Source of the DNA: Effrenium voratum
Taxonomy: Eukaryota > Sar > Dinophyceae > Suessiales > Symbiodiniaceae
Assembly: GCA_963377175.1 (NCBI GenBank)
Contig: CAUJNA010003738.1
Location: forward strand, 301,001 to 365,000
Reading direction: 5' to 3'
Length of the DNA stretch: 64,000 nt
Shown one piece after another: positions 60,101 through 64,000 of this stretch (within the stretch, counting starts at the first letter, position 1; each line of letters opens with the position of its first letter). The position numbers and the translations under genes were made by a program. The notes under the pieces are model-generated. The model was not told where the DNA came from and did not search any database. It worked only from the letters and a program-made list of their open reading frames with translations.

Positions 60101-62214
60101 GCAAATCCAAATTTACGCCAGGGATGAAGCTGGAATGACACAACTACCTTTCTGTTGGCATAAGGGGGTTCATCGTCACCCCGCATGTGGGCATCCAACC
60201 CCCTTGACCCGTCTCCCTGCACCACTCTCCCCCGTTCGTGTTCCAGTCCTTCAGCATCGCCTCAAGTTTCTTGCAGTCTCTGAGGTGCTCCGCACCCGGC
60301 ATGCCCCCGGGCAACGCGATCACGTCGTACTCCCCGACGCAGTCCCCGATGTGCTGGTCTGCCAGGATCTGCGCGGGACATGTTTGAGGAGGCCCCGTTC
60401 TTTCAACCCAACCGTTGTGTTTTTGGACCCCAGCACCAAGAGGTAGGTAGAGAGTCAAACAAAAGAAGGTTGTGGGGTTGGGAATGCAGGGTCCCAACGT
60501 GCGATTGGAAGTGCAAACATGCGGGTGTTTCACGTTCGTTACCCTTTGGGGGCATGGGTCCTGCAGGGTGGTAATATGTCATTTGCTACTTTGGGGGTAC
60601 TTGCACACGCCAATGAGAAGCAACTGCAGTGCAACCATTTCCCTTCCGAATCTCTCACGCCAGGAAAGGCGCTCCGAATCAACTGGGTAGTGTTTTTTGG
60701 TTGGTGCTCGGGGCCTATACACTGCACACATGCCTACGCGAGCGCCTACGCAACGCCTCCGCGACTGCAAGGGGCGCCTACGCGCGCACGTTTGTCTCTT
60801 GTCGCGCCTACGCGGACGCCTACGCAAGAAAATCGCGCGCCGCTGTTTCCCAGCTCGAGCTTTGCAATGCCAAGTCAACCGTTGTCTGACACAGATGCAG
60901 ATGATGTAGAAGAAGCAGATGATGTGGAAGATGATTGCACCGCCAAAGCGTGATAACATGTTTGATTGATTTCCCAGGGGTCCGCTTTGTCGTGGCTCTG
61001 AATCAGCATTTGAGCAGTGTTTTTTGGTGGTTCGGGGCCTATACACTACTTGCGCGCCTGCGCGAAGGCCTACGCAAGCCTTCTCGGCCTGCGAGGGGCG
61101 CCTACGCGATCACAAGTCAGCTTCCAGGTGCCCACCTACGCGGGCAAACGTTGAGTTCAAGTGTCGAAGTGCACTGTGGCAGCTCCAGCTGGAAAATCGC
61201 TTTCAGTGCAAGTGCAGTTTTGGCAGCTCCGGCTCTAAGATCAAAAGTGCAGCACAAGTGAGAATCCAACATCTGTCCAAGGATCTGGCTGCAAGAAAAG
61301 GTCTACGCGCCCAAAATGATTTGAAAGCCTGCGCGAATGCCTACGCGGGGCCTACGCGGAGCCCACGCGAAGACTGCAGAACAAACCCATGCCCATCCAT
61401 ATGCATTGTAAAACATAAAGCTTCAGACAATACATAACAACTCCATCAAGTGCCTACGCGCGCGCCTACGCAAGAAAAATACAAGGATGTGCGCGAAATG
61501 CTTACGCGATGCCTCCGCACGCCTACGCCCCCCAGCTAAGTTGCCTACGCGGACATGATGCAGTTCCCTTTTTGTATAAATCCTTGATTCCAAGAACAAA
61601 ACGCTGCCCAACTGATCTTGCCGAAGGGCTATCGCACTTATGTTTATCTCTCATAGTCATCCGCTGGTCCCTGCCTGTCAACAAGCTTCTCATGACAACT
61701 GTCTTGTTCAGACTGGGCCTCGCACGATCTGCACGATCTGCTTGATAGCGGCTGGGGCAGCCCCACGCAGATGGAGGCAAGACATGTTTCTAAAAATCAT
61801 GGATGTAAACATTTAGAACTTGTCGACGTATGATGTCCTGAGTTGGGACACATTCTGCATGTGAAATGTTGGGTTGGTGGAAAAAGCAGAGTGCTTTCGA
61901 ACAAACAACCGCCCAGGGTTGCCATGGTGATCCAAAAGTGGTGAGTGGTGGGCGCCGATCAGCAAATCCAAACCTCCAACTGAGAAAAACAGTACGTGAG
62001 GTCTTGCGCCGACGACAAATTAACCAACGCCCGATTTCAAAATGGCCCACCCAAACTCAGCACTTGCTTCTGGGTGGGATCCCTGGCCAGCCTTCTACCC
62101 AGGCTTTGAGGGCGCCTCACCTGCATGGAGGGCACCTCTGGAAGTCTCAGCCCGCGCCTTGAGGCCACGAGACATACGCACTTCCAGGTCCCCACTGCAG
62201 CTGGCCACAGTGAC
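57132..62214 (-). CDS. DJ-1/PfpI family protein (PARK7-like), seven exons, 5' end outside window
   Basis: Exons read on the minus strand: 62214-62158, 60368-60249, 59440-59361, 58868-58808, 58541-58486, 57857-57809 and 57173-57132 (TGA). They join in phase into 154 residues with no stop. Family landmarks appear in the right order: VTVAS and MSRG, then EYDVIALPGGMPGAEHLRDC, then the nucleophile-elbow motif AAVCASPAVVF carrying the reactive cysteine, then VVDGNVITSQGPGT, then LQFALKIVEQLYGKDK and a short tail. DJ-1 proteins are usually about 190 residues, so about 40 N-terminal residues, including the conserved glutamate region, should lie at higher coordinates beyond the window. I found no match for them up to 64,000. 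Family members act as redox-sensing chaperones, glyoxalase-like enzymes or deglycases; which applies here cannot be told. Intron donors are GC, GA, GT, GA, GA and GT in order; all acceptors are AG and five of six are AG|G. Identification is strong; individual splice points are inferred from protein continuity. Confidence 0.9.
57858..58485 (-). other. DJ-1 intron with GA donor (628 bp)
   Basis: The exon ends GGCACCTC, the intron starts GAAGCT and ends TCCCAG, and the next exon starts GCTGCAG. The codon TCG is split across the junction, giving GPGTS-LQFALKIVEQLYGKDK, the usual DJ-1 C-terminal helix. Confidence 0.7.
58542..58807 (-). other. DJ-1 intron with GA donor (266 bp)
   Basis: The exon ends TGGGAG, the intron starts GACGGA and ends TCTCAG, and the next exon starts GACTCC. 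AG|GAC flanks both ends. The join gives GDKWE-DSRAVVDGNVITS, as expected for DJ-1 proteins. Confidence 0.75.
59441..60248 (-). other. DJ-1 intron with GA donor (808 bp)
   Basis: The exon ends ATGCTGAAG and the intron starts GACTGG. It ends GGCAAG, followed by exon GAGCAGAAG. The join reads MLK-EQKSSGRL, matching the family spacing before the cysteine elbow. AAG|GA occurs at both ends, so the exact cut could slide by a few bases, but a nearby GT donor does not give a sensible protein. Confidence 0.75.
60369..62157 (-). other. DJ-1 intron with GC donor (1,789 bp) containing a repeat array
   Basis: The intron begins after CTCAAG with GCGCGG and ends CGCAG before ATC. It joins the MSRGLK exon to the ILADQ exon in phase 0. 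It contains the GCCTACGCG array and two copies of its leader (see the repeat entry). It is the longest intron recognised in the window. Confidence 0.75.
60688..61560. repeat. GCCTACGCG repeat array with two leaders, in a DJ-1 intron
   Basis: Leader copies at 60,688-60,725 and 61,008-61,050 share GTGTTTTTTGG and GGGGCCTATACACT. Each is followed by GCCTACGCG units (60,731-60,830; 61,055-61,140; and further units at 61,325-61,375 and 61,450-61,555). The array lies wholly inside the first visible DJ-1 intron. Confidence 0.85.
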
Positions 62215-62380
62215 CTAACGCAGCGGCAGGGGGCCAAATCACATCCTGCGGGGGGACGTCGCAGATCATAGCCCAAAACGGAAACGTCGTCGTCAAGCGC
62301 ACGTGCAAGCGCAGCCCCCTCGCACGCGAACACGGGCGCACGCAGGTATTATGGCAAGGCCCCGCACACACGCACACACC

Positions 62381-62560
62381 CACACAAACAAGCGAGCAAG
62401 CAAGCAAGCAAGAAAGCAAGCAAGCAAACAAGCACGCAAGCAAGCAAGCAAACAAACACACGCGCAAACACCCGCACCCGCACTCAAATCAAACGACCGA
62501 CCGACCAATCAACCAAGCAAGCAAGCGAAGCAAGTAAACAAACAAAAACACACACACACA
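62381..62560. repeat. (CAAG)n/(CACA)n microsatellite
   Basis: CAAG and CAAA units with CACACA runs, of the same kind as 912-1,147. Confidence 0.93.
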
Positions 62561-62591
62561 CAACGGACGACCACGACGACGGCGATGACTG

Positions 62592-62649
<58 letters not shown>
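62592..62649. repeat. (CTA)n microsatellite
   Basis: About 19 uninterrupted CTA units. Confidence 0.97.
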
Positions 62650-62869
62650 GGCCAGCACTTGTGGCTTGCCCGGAAACTCTCTTCCGGGGGCCTCACGCGC
62701 TCAGATTGCCTCGCGCCTGCCACCGTTTTAGCTCCCGCGCCTGATATCGAACGGTCTGCGGCAAGCTTCGCCGACGCGCGCGACTGCGCAGGGTGCGTCT
62801 TTTCGATGGGTCACTATGTGCATTTTTTGGGACTACCCTTGGCTCAGCCCAGAAGTTAGAAGGTCACAA

Positions 62870-63215
62870 GTGAAGCTCCCCAAAGTGAGGGTTTGAGCGG
62901 ACCCTAAACCTGAACCTTGAACTGAACCCTAAAGTGAGGGTTTGAGGGCAAGTTAAACCCCCAGACTAAACACCAACCCCTAAACCAGAACCGTGAACTT
63001 GAAGCCTGAAGTAGGGGCTTCTGGGCATGCAAGTTAAACCCCAAAACCAAACCCTAAACCCGAGGGCCCCTAAACCTGAACCCGAAATGAGGCAAGTGAA
63101 GCCCAAAACCTGGCCCCTAAAGTGAGGGTTTGAGGGCAAAACCCAAACGGCGGGGTTTGAGGGCAAGTTAAACCCTAAATCTGAACCCTCAATGGGGCAA
63201 GTTAAGCCAAAGGCT
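62870..63215. repeat. Degenerate CCCTAAA-like repeat field
   Basis: Many AACCCTAAA, CCCCTAAA and CCTAAACC words, plus the complementary-style AGTGAGGGTTTGAGGGCAAG, are repeated over 345 bp with irregular spacing. CCCTAAA/TTTAGGG is the telomere unit type reported in dinoflagellates. Here it is degenerate and internal. Confidence 0.7.
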
Positions 63216-63280
63216 GGATAGAGACCAGGAAGTGCAACAAAGTGGTTCTGGGCGAACCACACGCTGCAGGTACCACTATT

Positions 63281-63455
<175 letters not shown>

Positions 63456-63675
63456 TTGGAAGAGCTCGTCTCATTTGCCGTCGGGGATGCACATTGGTTG
63501 TCAGCCGGGGAACCCTAGGGAACGAGGGACCAAAACATCGCACAACAAACCACAACAAACACAAAGCCGCAAACGACAAACGCCAAACCGCAAACAACAT
63601 CAAATCATACCCACCCAACCACCAGCACCGCTACCACCACCAACAGCGCCACCACCACCTAACACCAACGCCAGC

Positions 63676-63720
63676 ACAGCAGCAGCAGCAGCGGCAGCAG
63701 CAGCAGCACCACCACCACCT
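63676..63720. repeat. (CAG)n/(CAC)n triplet repeat
   Basis: About 15 CAG/CAC triplets. The rest of 63,460-64,000 is A/C-rich sequence without a supported gene. Confidence 0.85.
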
Positions 63721-64000
63721 GACGCCAAGAAAAACAAAAGAACAAGAACAAGAGCAAGAACAACACCAACATCAACACCACGGACACGAACCCTGGACCA
63801 ACGGAGAGAGCAAGCATCAACAAATGAAGCTCTCTCACACAGTTTGAGGTACATGTTCATTTGACGATCCAAACCATTTGACCACCTAAACACACCGAAA
63901 CAAACATCTTGGCAAGCCAAATGAAACTAAATGAAATTTACTCAGCCAACAACAAAACCAATCCACCAACCAATCAATCAACCAACAGATCAAGCAATCA

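Overview
The window looks like nuclear DNA of a dinoflagellate, most likely of the Symbiodinium/Suessiales kind. Four observations support this. Genes are sparse and cut into very short exons. Their introns mix GT, GC and GA donors with AG|G acceptors. Every convincing coding stretch lies on one strand. The space between is filled with long microsatellites and short GC-rich repeats. The species is inferred, not proven.

Two genes are secure. A DJ-1/PfpI-family gene (minus strand, 62,214 to 57,132; its first exon or exons lie beyond the window) was rebuilt from seven exons of 42-120 bp, most too short to stand out as open reading frames. A CYP86-clan cytochrome P450 (minus, 51,868 to 49,540) has one 1.44-kb exon and one 162-bp exon separated by a GA-AG intron, plus one frame break near its start. 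Weaker but useful calls, all on the minus strand, are a probable exostosin-type (GT47) glycosyltransferase at 10.8-12.4 kb, a coding sequence broken by at least five frame breaks at 12.6-13.6 kb, an unrecognised gene at 47.7-49.1 kb, and single candidate exons at 17.2, 18.5-18.9, 20.4-21.0, 26.8, 52.1-52.4, 53.1 and 55.4-56.0 kb.

Layout from the left: 0-5.5 kb has a compound microsatellite block and no supported gene. 5.5-7.3 kb is a striking AT-rich island whose + strand changes from T/G-rich to A/C-rich across its centre. 7.3-27 kb has the exostosin-like gene, the broken gene and scattered exons. 27.1-30.95 kb is a 3.8-kb inverted repeat with an 86-bp spacer. 31-47.6 kb is nearly gene-free, with repeats only. 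47.7-62.2 kb is the gene-containing block (unknown gene, P450, DJ-1). 62.3-64 kb holds microsatellites and a degenerate CCCTAAA-like field.

All minus-strand genes would be transcribed leftwards toward the AT-rich island, as expected of a unidirectional gene block ending at a domain boundary. Three arrays of short CGCG-containing units (45, 53 and 61 kb), two of them headed by a shared leader, and AG|GA repeats at intron ends are the other signals that ordinary gene annotation does not explain.
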